A stretch of DNA of 64,000 bases, taken from the NCBI RefSeq assembly GCF_030695525.1, contig NZ_JAUYSS010000009.1:62001-126000 (forward strand), in the 5' to 3' direction. This document shows positions 10,035 to 18,540 of this stretch, one piece after another. The position numbers were made by a program, and so were the translations under genes. How positions within the stretch are numbered: position 1 is the stretch's first letter; each line of letters opens with the position of its first letter. Below the pieces are notes generated by a model. That model saw only the letters and a program-made list of their open reading frames with translations, had not been told where the DNA came from and made no database searches. The DNA comes from Daejeonella sp. Its GTDB lineage: Bacteria; Bacteroidota; Bacteroidia; Sphingobacteriales; Sphingobacteriaceae.

Positions 10035-10520
10035 ATGGGAGTTATGAAAAGTAAGCGTCACATCGCCACAAAAAAAATGAGAAAATTTGGAAATGACTTC
10101 CTAGGCCCTCAAAACTTAGACCCGAAATTCCTTGCTAACTATGCGCTCTTCGCAGGACGTAAGGCCACTTTTATGTCTTTGAAACCGATTCTTGAAGACA
10201 ACGAACTAAGTGTCCATGCGAGACTCTTATTTCAAATAATTAGCTCTCTTTCACCAAAAAAAGGATACTGCTTTGCTTCTAATGATTTCCTTGGTCAGAA
10301 AATGGGTGTTACGATTAGTAGTATCAAACGTTATTTGTCAGAACTCCGGAAAGCGAAACTGATCAGATCTGAGATGGTACCGAATGCTATGGGCTCACAT
10401 AGACACATCTACATTGACTTTTACAGCCTGCGTCGTCGATACATCGACAGTTTGTCAAATAAGTATGAGCCGAAGTCATGGGACCCGCAAACTAAAAGCT
10501 ACAGAAAACGTGAGGAATAG
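10035..10520 (+). CDS. HTH-domain protein of the integrated element
   Basis: A 161-residue basic protein. The central part (about 55-115: LSVHARLLFQIISSLSPKKG, then a helix-turn-helix ending VTISSIKRYLSELRKAKLI) resembles the HTH_36-type winged helix of plasmid replication initiators and mobile-element regulators. The tail is rich in Arg and Lys. A second ATG four codons downstream is an equally good start. It lies 69 bases upstream of the integrase remnant, in the same direction. Its role could be replication or regulation of the former element; sequence alone does not decide. An inverted repeat about 40 bases upstream may be an autoregulatory site. Confidence 0.65.
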   Translation: MGVMKSKRHIATKKMRKFGNDFLGPQNLDPKFLANYALFAGRKATFMSLKPILEDNELSVHARLLFQIISSLSPKKGYCFASNDFLGQKMGVTISSIKRYLSELRKAKLIRSEMVPNAMGSHRHIYIDFYSLRRRYIDSLSNKYEPKSWDPQTKSYRKREE

Positions 10521-10589
10521 AAAATAGTTGTTTTAAAAATTTTAGAATCCAAAAAGACGATTGGAAATTCGAGTAAAAAATATAAAGAA

Positions 10590-10862
10590 ATGAGACTTAC
10601 ATATAGCATCAAAACAGTACTACGTCAGGACAAGAAAAAGGCTGACAACTTAATCCCAATTTATTACTCTGTAAGAGTTGGTCCACACGCTTCGAGACTT
10701 CCTACTGGGAAATACACTCTTCTCAAAGATTGGAATGTAAAAGATAATTGCCCAAAAAGTAATACAAAAGAGAACCAACTGTTAGGTACATATTTGCAAC
10801 AACAGTTGGCTAAATGGCAGATTTTCATGCTAGAATTCGGAATCGTCCCAGAGATCTCGTAA
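10590..10862 (+). pseudogene. Truncated tyrosine recombinase (arm-binding domain only)
   Basis: About 85 residues remain, beginning MRLTYSIKTVLRQDKKKADN. They match the N-terminal arm DNA-binding domain of Bacteroidota tyrosine recombinases, including the pattern of a strand, a PIYYSVRVG strand and a W-V-containing turn (DWNVKDN). The SAM-like core-binding domain and the catalytic domain with its R-H-R-Y residues are absent. The frame stops shortly after the sequence switches to ATPase-coding DNA in another frame, so a deletion fused two unrelated genes. It is the only recombinase trace in the element. Confidence 0.7.
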
Positions 10863-11374
10863 AATTATGCACAAAAGCAGCTGAAGAGGCTTACCGGACC
10901 AAATCAACAACAATAAGTACCGAACATATCGAAGCAATTCTACCGGCATATTCTAAAAGCATAATGGAGGATACAATCGGCGAGTACATCTCTGAATTAC
11001 CAGCGATCTCAAAGCTCTTGTATGGTATGAGGCCCACGAAGAAAGAGAGAACAACCGAGGATGGATACAGGTACACAACTACTGAACTGCATAGTAAACT
11101 GCATCAAATCATGATAAATAATACTTTCAACTTCGCTTCAGCGAGTCCTGTAGACCCCAAAAGCTTGAAAGATTTCTTGTATAAAATCAACTTTATTACG
11201 GCTCGAAAGACTTTGCCAGATGGTGCGATTATTCGAAGTAGTTATGAAGAGAATCAGAAGTTATCACTTGCTTACATGAATGAAGGTTATGAATGGGAAG
11301 TGCATTTAGCTTATAGGTGGGAATTGCAGGCTGATTCATTAGATGATATTTTCAACAAAATTTCCATCAATTAA
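10814..11374 (+). pseudogene. C-terminal fragment of a P-loop ATPase (Sll1717-like)
   Basis: The 186-residue frame lacks a Walker A or B motif. From NRPRDLVKLCTKAAEEA onward it resembles the C-terminal part of the P-loop ATPases of the Sll1717 type: the RPRD motif, a helical region, a small domain LKDFLYKINFITARK, and a final W-x-VHLAYRWELQ that corresponds to the family's HPAFR ending. The first ten or so codons (MADFHARI) are integrase DNA read in another frame, so this is a 5'-truncated gene joined at a deletion point near position 10835. It ends 13 bases before the next gene's start. Family placement is by memory of the motif order and is moderately sure. Confidence 0.55.
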
Positions 11375-11387
11375 CTTTGAAAAAGTA

Positions 11388-12065
11388 ATGAGGCCCATTG
11401 AATTCACTGTCTACATAATTATTTTAATTTCAATTGTTGGATGTCATATCTCTAGAGCCCAGCACATTGATTCCCTTCGATCACAACGCAGGGAAATAAG
11501 CAGGGTTGATACCTTCCTGCTAGTTAAAAATGGTATTGTTAGTGACACAACGAAAACCACTTTAGCTGATTGGGAGAGGAAGATGCCTTGGATAGCAGTT
11601 CTCGTAATAGGAGTATTAGCATTTTTGGCAAATATTGTATCGAGTATTAATTTGCGGCGTACCAGTCTTGAGACTACTAAACAGCAAATCGAATTATCCC
11701 GAAAAAACAGTGAACGTGATTTTAATAAAACAGTACTTTCAGGTAATAGACAGATATGGATAACTCAATTTCGCTCACTCATGAGCGAGATTATTACCCT
11801 TCTTTCATTTTTCGTTACCAAGCAGGGTCTAAACAATGAAGATTACTCCAAGCTTCAGCTTTTGGTTACACAAGCAGAATTGATGTTGACCGACTCTACG
11901 GACGAGCGCTTTACAGAGATTCTAATAAATGCCAAAGTTTATTGTTTTGAGTTACTCAAGACGAATTGCCAAGCTGAAGAATTGGAGTTACATATTAAGG
12001 CTGTAAAAACCGCTACCATATCAAAACTAAACACTGAGTGGGATAAAGTCAGGAGCGGCAAATAA
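11388..12065 (+). CDS. Predicted membrane protein of the integrated element
   Basis: A 225-residue protein with an N-terminal hydrophobic segment (FTVYIIILISIVGCHIS) and a second one at roughly 65-85 (IAVLVIGVLAFLANIV). A coiled-coil-like stretch (ETTKQQIELSRKNSERDFN) follows, then a soluble region beginning RQIWITQFRSLMSEI. That layout, two helices then a coil and a N-R-Q-x-W-I block, is shared by many accessory Bacteroidota membrane proteins found beside ATPases. I start at MRPIEFTV, which lies 13 bases after the ATPase stop with an A-rich leader; a longer frame overlaps the ATPase gene. It may have acted with the now truncated ATPase. No function can be assigned. Confidence 0.55.
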   Translation: MRPIEFTVYIIILISIVGCHISRAQHIDSLRSQRREISRVDTFLLVKNGIVSDTTKTTLADWERKMPWIAVLVIGVLAFLANIVSSINLRRTSLETTKQQIELSRKNSERDFNKTVLSGNRQIWITQFRSLMSEIITLLSFFVTKQGLNNEDYSKLQLLVTQAELMLTDSTDERFTEILINAKVYCFELLKTNCQAEELELHIKAVKTATISKLNTEWDKVRSGK

Positions 12066-12247
12066 ATATTTCTGGCTATTGAAATATCAAATATCTTAAA
12101 GCACGGGACACGCGTGGCACTACCATAGATTTATTAAGGTATAATGATTGGGTCACAAAATGGGTAAAACGTGAATGACCTCTAGCACTCTCAAATGCAC
12201 TTAATTGAACCCCAAAGACATGTAAAGAAATGCCATAAGCATGAAAA

Positions 12248-12270
12248 TCGATTCCCGCCGGGACCACAAA
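12248..12270 (+). repeat. attR: duplicated tRNA-Arg 3' end
   Basis: An exact second copy of the 23 bases spanning the tRNA-Arg T loop to just past its 3' end. It marks the right junction of the integrated element; no tRNA is formed here. Confidence 0.85.
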
Positions 12271-12345
12271 TAAACTCAGCAATTCAATTTTCTTGAAGGC
12301 GTTTCATTTAATACCATTGACGCCCATTTCCTAAATTTTTAGTTT

Positions 12346-13146
12346 ACAGCGAGTTCGATGTAAAATCTTGTGGGACTAATTAGATTCACTGATTTTCTAT
12401 TGTTTTAGAAAGCAAGGTCTGTGATTCTTCGGTCGCGAATTCCCGTGTTCTGCACTTGCTAGCGCAAGCGCAATGTCATTATTTAAGCATTCAAGTTTTC
12501 TGTTTGGTACCGTTTTGCCCATTTGCCCTGTAGAGGCCACATGTTATAATAGATTAGCCGACCCCGTAGGTAGTCGCATGTTTATAGAAAGACCATACAA
12601 ACCGATTAGCGACCCCGTAGGTGGTCGTATGTGTACCATTACCACATTCGACCACCTTCCTTTAGATTTCGTTGAAAATTGTTCTATAAACATGTGACCC
12701 ATTCTAGGTTATCTATAAATATTCGGCCTTCTTCTGGGTCGACAGAGAAAATTTCGAATTGAAAGGACAATCGGCAGAGTTGAACTTAACCTTAAATAAT
12801 GACATTGCGCGCGCACCAGCAGCGCCGAGCTGCCCTTCCCAATGAAAAACAGCCCCGGGTAAAATAAACCTTGCCGGAGGAGGTAGCTTCCGGCTATTCG
12901 CCTGTGGTCGGTGTTATCACCGACCAATGATATTATCGTGCTTGGTACGGTGAGAACACCGACCACAGGGAAATTTGAAACAGAACGCGATTTCTTGCCG
13001 GAAATACTCCGGAGGAAAGGGCTGAACCGGCCCATAACACACAGGTATTGATTTCCAAAATCAAATCATTGTGGTTCAAGAGCCTTATCTGACCAATTAT
13101 AACCGTATTTGTTGCTCTTCCTTATATCGTCGACCTCAGGTTAATT
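12346..13146 (+). repeat. MITE-like repeat, copy A (interrupted)
   Basis: This 0.8-kb non-coding stretch shares ordered blocks with 18541-18899: TAAAATCTTG near the left end, TTTTAGAAAGCA, GGTCTGTG, ATTCCCGTGTTCTGC, a block of about 70 bases around CTTGCCGGAGGAGGTA, AGAACGCGAT, and a right end CTTATATCG...CAGGTTAATT. The left end carries GAGTTCGATGTAA, related to the right end in inverted orientation. Copy A is longer because a second palindromic element and other sequence were inserted. Short frames inside it are not credible genes. Confidence 0.7.
12468..12810. repeat. Nested element with perfect 20-bp terminal inverted repeats
   Basis: GCGCAATGTCATTATTTAAG at 12468-12487 is repeated as its exact reverse complement at 12791-12810. 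Inside are two similar hairpin units (CGACCCCGTAGGT followed by GTCG and ATG). The 343-bp unit sits where the shorter copy B has unrelated sequence, so it looks like an insertion into copy A. Confidence 0.7.
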
Positions 13147-13338
13147 AAAAAAAATGACCTCCACCTCCCATTTTCGGTCTTTTAGTCTGATTTTAGAATA
13201 GTTTAATCTAAGGGTACTCCCTAAACTTAAAATCAACTAAATAGAACATCACATTTTACAGCATACTGTCTTTGTAAGTTCACACACCCAACCATTCTGT
13301 CATTATTCTGTAATACGTCAAACTTATTTTTTAAAATG

Positions 13339-13359
13339 ATAGTATTACTATTATGTTTG
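13339..13359 (+). promoter_or_regulatory. TetR operator overlapping the export-cassette promoter
   Basis: The perfect 13-bp palindrome ATAGTATTACTAT is followed at once by TATGTTTG, a Bacteroidota -7 box, 19 bases before the TetR start. A repressor bound here would cover the promoter. The identical palindrome occurs in the control region of the paralogous TetR gene near 41.75 kb. Confidence 0.7.
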
Positions 13360-13377
13360 CATGTAAAATATTCAAAA

Positions 13378-14058
13378 ATGAAAACATTACTTCAAAATAT
13401 TAGACCCGAGATCCAGGAAGGCATCTTTCTGAAGAATCCCGAAAGTTCAGCTTTGGGCAAAAGCATTGTTAAAGAAGGTGTTTTACTGATAGATGAAATT
13501 GGTTTTGAATCCTTTACTTTTAAGAAACTAGGAGAAAGAATTCAAACCAACGAAAGTTCTGTCTACAGGTATTTCGAGAATAAACATAAATTCCTGCTTT
13601 ATATTTCCTCGTGGTACTGGAGTTGGATGGAATGTCGTCTTGTTTTTGAAACTGCAAATTTAGTGGATGCAAATGACCAGCTTATGAAGGCCGTTTTACT
13701 GGTAACAGAGGATACAGCCGATGATATATCAAGTGATTATATTGATGAATCCGTTTTAAAAAGGATAATAATATCAGATTTTACTAAAACATTTTTGACC
13801 AAGGAAGTAGATGATGAAAACCGTGAGGGTTTTTTTAAGATATACAAACGTGTAATTTATAGAATTGCCGCTATAATAAAGGAAGTAAACCCGGCTTATG
13901 CCTACCCTGAGAGTCTTGCAAGTAATATAGTAGAAGGTTCCATGCATCAGCATTTTTTAAAGCAGCATCTTAAAACAATTACTAACTGTAATGAATCGGT
14001 ATCGCCTGCTGATTTTTATTTAAATATGGTAAACAGCATTGTAATCAAGTCCTCATGA
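13378..14058 (+). CDS. TetR-family regulator of the export cassette
   Basis: A 226-residue repressor-type protein. The N-terminal helix-turn-helix is clear: FESFTFKKLGERIQTNESSVYRYFENKHKFLLYI. The remaining helical ligand-binding domain matches the second TetR protein of this window over its length, including the W-Y-W-S-W motif after the HTH. I start at MKTLLQNIRPEI; a longer frame would begin inside the operator. It overlaps the downstream ABC gene by ATGA, so the cassette of regulator, ABC, HlyD and TolC is one operon and probably self-regulated through the palindrome just upstream. The inducer is unknown. Confidence 0.88.
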   Translation: MKTLLQNIRPEIQEGIFLKNPESSALGKSIVKEGVLLIDEIGFESFTFKKLGERIQTNESSVYRYFENKHKFLLYISSWYWSWMECRLVFETANLVDANDQLMKAVLLVTEDTADDISSDYIDESVLKRIIISDFTKTFLTKEVDDENREGFFKIYKRVIYRIAAIIKEVNPAYAYPESLASNIVEGSMHQHFLKQHLKTITNCNESVSPADFYLNMVNSIVIKSS

Positions 14059-15728
14059 CACCTTTAAAACGCTTCTATAACTTACTAAAGCTGGATAAAA
14101 AAGATGTTTACCAGATTATAATTTACGCTGCTTTTTCCGGACTAATCAGCCTTTCACTGCCATTGGGGATTCAGGCGATTGTAAATTTTATCCAGGGTGG
14201 GCAGATTAGCGTTTCATGGAAAGTGCTTATTCTAATAGTAACTATGGGTGTTGCTTTGGTTGGTATTCTGACACTTATGCAATTACGAATTACAGAAAAC
14301 CTTCAGCAAAAGATATTTATCCGTTCATCTTTTGAGTTTGCATATCGCTTGCCGAAGATTTCCTTTAATGCACTATATGATGAATACCCCCCTGAAATTG
14401 CGAACCGGTTTTTCGACACACTTGCAATTCAAAAAGGCACGTCCAAATTATTGCTTGACTTTACAACGGCTCTTTTACAGGTAGGATTAGGACTCATCTT
14501 GCTTTCTCTTTATCACCCTTTTTTCATACTATTTGGGATAGTGTTGTTGATTATGCTTTATGTCATTTTCAAATTTTCCTTTAATAAAGGTTTATATACC
14601 AGTTTGAAGGAATCCAGCTATAAATACAAGGTAGTTTACTGGCTGCAGGAAATTGCGCGTAATAAAAGCAGTTTTATTAAAAAAAATAATTTTGACTATG
14701 CTTTAAATAAGAATGATCTATTGGTAAATAACTATCTGCATTATCGTGAAAAACATTTTAATGTAATTCAAACACAATTTTCCCAACTAATAATTTATAA
14801 GGTATTAATTACAGCCGGACTTTTATTAGTGGGTGGTTATTTAGTTTTGGACCAAAAAATGAATATCGGTCAGTTTGTAGCTGCCGAGATTATCATCTTA
14901 TTAATCATCAATTCTGTTGAAAAGCTGATAGTTGGCTTGGAAACTTTGTATGATGTTCTCACAGCTGTCGAGAAGATTGGCTTGGTTACTGATCTGGAAA
15001 TTTATGAAAGTATTAAAAAGCCTGACTCTGATTCACCTGAAACTCATTTAACCATAGAAACTGTTGATATGAGCTATAGATTTCCTGATGATGACAAGGA
15101 TACAATTAAAAATATCAACCTTAAAATTACTCCTGGTGAAAAGGTCTTTATTGCAGGAACAAATAATTCAGGAAAAACAACACTTGTTAGATTACTTTCT
15201 GGATATCTATCCCCCACATCTGGTATTATATATGTTAACGAAAGTGTAATGAAAAAATCAGAAAGTGGCTATTATAAAAATTTTACCGGGCTTGTAATGC
15301 AGGATGATACACTTTTTGAAGGTACTTTAATAGAAAATCTGATATTTAATAACCCTAAAGTTAGTAGTGAGGATGTAAGATGGGCTTTAGAAGCGGTGGG
15401 GTTAACAGTTATAGTTAAAAGGCTTCCCAATGGGCTGGATACGACAATAAATTCTGATGGCAGGCACTTAACAAGATCTGTGATTCAGAAAATTCTAATT
15501 GCAAGAGCTATAATTTGCCGACCCAAAGTCCTGTTTCTTGAAGAACCAACAATTAGCATGGATCCTAAATCTGCGAGACAAATAATTGACTTTCTTGTTA
15601 GTCCGGAAAATGATTGGACAATAATTGTGTCATCAATTGATGAATACTGGAAAAAGGCATGTAACAGAGAAATTGATATGAATACTGGAGAAATTGTCAG
15701 GGATATAAAAACAATTGGTAATGCTTAA
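14055..15728 (+). CDS. ABC exporter, membrane and ATPase domains fused
   Basis: A 557-residue half-transporter resembling the inner-membrane component of type I secretion or peptide/drug efflux systems. Residues 15-300 hold five or six hydrophobic helices (for example IIYAAFSGLISLSLPLGI and VLITAGLLLVGGYLVL); no C39 peptidase domain precedes them. The ATPase domain has Walker A AGTNNSGKTT near 367. The other motifs are degenerate: LTRSV replaces LSGGQ near 471, FLEEP replaces LDEP near 492, and the H-loop His is lacking (VSSID near 523). Relatives in Bacteroidota show similar decay as far as I recall. Start and stop overlap both neighbours, so translation is coupled with TetR and HlyD. Confidence 0.87.
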   Translation: MTPLKRFYNLLKLDKKDVYQIIIYAAFSGLISLSLPLGIQAIVNFIQGGQISVSWKVLILIVTMGVALVGILTLMQLRITENLQQKIFIRSSFEFAYRLPKISFNALYDEYPPEIANRFFDTLAIQKGTSKLLLDFTTALLQVGLGLILLSLYHPFFILFGIVLLIMLYVIFKFSFNKGLYTSLKESSYKYKVVYWLQEIARNKSSFIKKNNFDYALNKNDLLVNNYLHYREKHFNVIQTQFSQLIIYKVLITAGLLLVGGYLVLDQKMNIGQFVAAEIIILLIINSVEKLIVGLETLYDVLTAVEKIGLVTDLEIYESIKKPDSDSPETHLTIETVDMSYRFPDDDKDTIKNINLKITPGEKVFIAGTNNSGKTTLVRLLSGYLSPTSGIIYVNESVMKKSESGYYKNFTGLVMQDDTLFEGTLIENLIFNNPKVSSEDVRWALEAVGLTVIVKRLPNGLDTTINSDGRHLTRSVIQKILIARAIICRPKVLFLEEPTISMDPKSARQIIDFLVSPENDWTIIVSSIDEYWKKACNREIDMNTGEIVRDIKTIGNA

Positions 15729-17088
15729 TATATCAAATAACAACCCGGTAAAAATGGATGATGGAACCGGATATGAGACCATCAGGATACTTAACAACAG
15801 ACCACATTACAAAATTCTAAATAGGATAATTTGGTTTATTTGCCTGATAAATTTAATTGGGCTGTTTTTACCCTGGACACAAAATATAAGAGGAACTGGT
15901 TCTGTGACAACACTGAAGCCCGACCAGCGCCCACAAACGATCCATTCGGCAATCGCAGGAAGAGTTGAAAAATGGTTTGTTAAAGAAGGTGACTTTGTGA
16001 AGAAGGGAGATACCATTGCATTCATATCTGAAATAAAAGAAGAATATTTTGATCCAAATCTAGTGGGAAACACAATGCAGCAGGTAAATGCAAAAAAGAT
16101 GGCGCTTGAATCATATGATGATAAAGTTATTGCATTAGAAAGCCAGATGGCATCTTTGAGCATGGAACTTAGCCTTAAGCTTGAGCAGGGAATGAATAAA
16201 ATACAACAGGCTTTTTTGAAAGTGAAAAGTGACAGTATGGATCTCGTAGCAGTGCATACACAATTGACTGTTGCCCAAACCCAATTCAGCAGGGCTGAGA
16301 CACTTAATCGCGACGGGCTGAAACCATTAAGTGATGTAGAGGAAAAAAGACTTAAACTTCAGGAGTCACAGGCCAAAATTATTACCCAGCAGAATAAATT
16401 GCTGGCTTCAAAAAATGAATTAATCAATTTACGGGTAGAAATAAATCGAATTAAAGCGGAGTATAGCGAGAAAATATCAAAAGCCAACAGCGATAAATTT
16501 ACTGCCAAAAGCAGCCTTTATGATACCGAAGCGCAGGTTACAAAACTTGAAAATCAGTATGTAAATTATAGCATACGTAATGGCCTGTATCACATCAGGG
16601 CACCTCAAAGCGGTATTGTAAATAAGACATTGCTTAGCGGTATCGGAGAAACAATTAAAGAAGGAACGGCACTTGTTAGCATAATGCCTGCCAAATATGA
16701 TATTGCTGTGGAAACATATGTAAATCCTATTGACCTTCCCTTAATACAAAAAGACTCCAGAATTAGGGTATGGTTTGACGGATGGCCCACAATTATCTTC
16801 TCCGGATGGCCGGGAATGTCATATGGAACTTTTGGGGGTAATGTAGTCGCAATAGAAAACTTTATCAGTCCGAATGGCAAATACAGAATTTTGGTTTCAC
16901 CGGATAAAGATGAGGAGCCATGGCCAAAAGAATTAAGTATTGGAGCGGGTGCTCAAACAATAGCTCTGTTAGAAAATGTACCCATTTGGTATGAGATATG
17001 GCGGAACCTCAATGGTTTCCCCCCAAATTACTATACATCTCAAGCATCTGGTAAAACAGGATCAAATAATAAGGATGAAAAGAAATAA
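15721..17088 (+). CDS. HlyD-family membrane fusion protein
   Basis: Periplasmic adaptor linking the ABC exporter to the outer-membrane TolC protein; 455 residues. One transmembrane helix lies near residues 38-55 (IIWFICLINLIGLFLPW). It is followed by a lipoyl-like half (IHSAIAGRVEKWFVKEGDFV), a long coiled-coil hairpin (about 110-270), the second lipoyl half (IRAPQSGIVNKTLLSGIGE), and a beta-barrel region. The ATG chosen overlaps the ABC stop codon by eight bases; a TTG two codons upstream is less likely. It ends three bases before the TolC gene. The order ABC-HlyD-TolC is that of a complete tripartite exporter. Confidence 0.9.
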   Translation: MLNISNNNPVKMDDGTGYETIRILNNRPHYKILNRIIWFICLINLIGLFLPWTQNIRGTGSVTTLKPDQRPQTIHSAIAGRVEKWFVKEGDFVKKGDTIAFISEIKEEYFDPNLVGNTMQQVNAKKMALESYDDKVIALESQMASLSMELSLKLEQGMNKIQQAFLKVKSDSMDLVAVHTQLTVAQTQFSRAETLNRDGLKPLSDVEEKRLKLQESQAKIITQQNKLLASKNELINLRVEINRIKAEYSEKISKANSDKFTAKSSLYDTEAQVTKLENQYVNYSIRNGLYHIRAPQSGIVNKTLLSGIGETIKEGTALVSIMPAKYDIAVETYVNPIDLPLIQKDSRIRVWFDGWPTIIFSGWPGMSYGTFGGNVVAIENFISPNGKYRILVSPDKDEEPWPKELSIGAGAQTIALLENVPIWYEIWRNLNGFPPNYYTSQASGKTGSNNKDEKK

Positions 17089-17091
17089 GCT

Positions 17092-18486
17092 ATGAAACTA
17101 ATTTATAGGCTTTTTATTGTCTTTGCTTTAATAAATGTTCCTGCTTTTGCTCAGGAGTTTAATCAGGAAGTACTGAGTTTCAGGGAATATTTGGGTTATG
17201 TAAAAAAATATCATCCGCTTGTTAGCCGTGCAAACATAGAATTAGACAAAGCCCAGGCAGCTTTAATGCAGGCAAGGGGTGGATTTGACCCTAAAATTGA
17301 GTTAGATTTTGACAATAAGCAATTTCAGGGTACTCAATACTACTCTATTTTAAACAGCAGTTTTAAAATACCAACCTGGTATGGTATAGAGGTAAAGGCA
17401 GCATTTGATGATGCTGAAGGCATATATTTAAATCCTCAAAATTTAGCACCCAATCAGGGAGTAACTTCACTTGGTGTAAGTGTTCCTCTGGCACAGGGTC
17501 TGTTCATTAACCAACGAATCGCAGATCTTAGAAAAGCCAAATTACAGATTCAATTAAGTGAATCGCAGCGGCGTTTGTTCAGTCTGGAAGTTTTGTACAA
17601 TGCATCAATTGCTTATTTTTCCTGGTTAAAACATTTTAATGAAGTTGAAATGTATAGGGAATACCTGTATTATTCTCAGGATCGCTATAATGGGGTGCTA
17701 AAACTAATAAAGCAGGGTGATAAACCGGCGATTGACAGTGTTGAGACGGGTATTGCTGTAAAAAATCGCCAACTGAATTTAGAAAATGCAATACTCAAAT
17801 TAAACAAAGCAAGGCTTGAACTTGCCAATTACCTATGGATAAACGAAACCCCGGTTGAGCCTTCGGAAAATCTTAAACCTGAACTAAACCTCACAGCCAG
17901 CATAGAAGGGATCTTAAGTACAGGAGACTTATATGATACTCAGGATATTATTGCAGACCATCCTAAACTGAAAATGATGGAGACTAAAATTAATATGCTT
18001 GATGTTGAAAGAAAACTAAAAGCCAATTATTTACTTCCTAAAATTGACTTGGGCTATTATTACTTTTCTGAACCTTTGGATTTTCACTCTCTAAGGAATG
18101 ATGATTACAAAGTGGGGATAAACTTTTCATTCCCAATATTTCTTCGTGTGGAAAGAGGGTCACTAAATTTAGCGAAGCTTAAATTGAGGGAAACGAGATT
18201 TGAACTTCAACAGGAAAGACTACAGATCAAAAATAAGATTGATGCACAACTAGTTGAGAAAACATCATTTAAAAAACAGGCCGGCTTGGTAGGTAATCTG
18301 GTAAAGGATTATCAAAAGATGCTGGAAGCAGAGGAACGCCTTTTTTCGTTTGGAGAGAGTTCAATTTTTATTCTCAACTCCCGTGAAAACAGTCTGATTT
18401 CTGCAAAAATTCAGCAGATTGATTTGGAAAATAGTTATCTGGTTAGTAATGCAGATTTATTCAGGATATTGGCTACAGAAAACTAA
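17092..18486 (+). CDS. TolC-family outer-membrane efflux protein
   Basis: A 464-residue outer-membrane channel protein and last gene of the export cassette. The signal peptide ends near PAFAQ at about residue 21. The TolC pattern follows: paired long helices (SRANIELDKAQAALMQARGG) and a beta-strand region (GFDPKIELDFDN). The repeat in the second half reads HPKLKMMETKINMLDVERKL. The final helices carry the usual LFSFGESSIFILNSREN stretch. It is separated from hlyD by three bases. The substrate of the assembled pump is unknown. A copy of the MITE-like repeat follows about 55 bases downstream. Confidence 0.9.
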   Translation: MKLIYRLFIVFALINVPAFAQEFNQEVLSFREYLGYVKKYHPLVSRANIELDKAQAALMQARGGFDPKIELDFDNKQFQGTQYYSILNSSFKIPTWYGIEVKAAFDDAEGIYLNPQNLAPNQGVTSLGVSVPLAQGLFINQRIADLRKAKLQIQLSESQRRLFSLEVLYNASIAYFSWLKHFNEVEMYREYLYYSQDRYNGVLKLIKQGDKPAIDSVETGIAVKNRQLNLENAILKLNKARLELANYLWINETPVEPSENLKPELNLTASIEGILSTGDLYDTQDIIADHPKLKMMETKINMLDVERKLKANYLLPKIDLGYYYFSEPLDFHSLRNDDYKVGINFSFPIFLRVERGSLNLAKLKLRETRFELQQERLQIKNKIDAQLVEKTSFKKQAGLVGNLVKDYQKMLEAEERLFSFGESSIFILNSRENSLISAKIQQIDLENSYLVSNADLFRILATEN

Positions 18487-18540
18487 GGTGGAATGATCTG
18501 AGATCGGGCAGCATAAAATTTAGAATTAAAAGATTTTAAT

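Larger units (their letters stand above)
9077..12247 (+). mobile_element. Decayed tRNA-Arg-integrated element (about 3.2 kb)
   Basis: The DNA between the two 23-bp repeats differs in gene content from its surroundings. It holds an HTH protein, a truncated tyrosine-recombinase arm domain, the C-terminal piece of a P-loop ATPase and a membrane protein, with almost 1 kb of non-coding DNA at the left end. No catalytic recombinase domain remains, so the element cannot excise by itself. It is probably the remnant of a larger genomic island that lost its middle, leaving an out-of-frame join near position 10835. Confidence 0.8.

Noticed and set aside
12473-12697. A 74-codon plus-strand frame after the right att site
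   Set aside because: It is made of hairpin repeat units within the nested element; its residues just mirror the repeat.
12709-13035. A 108-codon minus-strand frame in repeat copy A
   Set aside because: It spans blocks shared with the non-coding copy B, where the frame is not kept.
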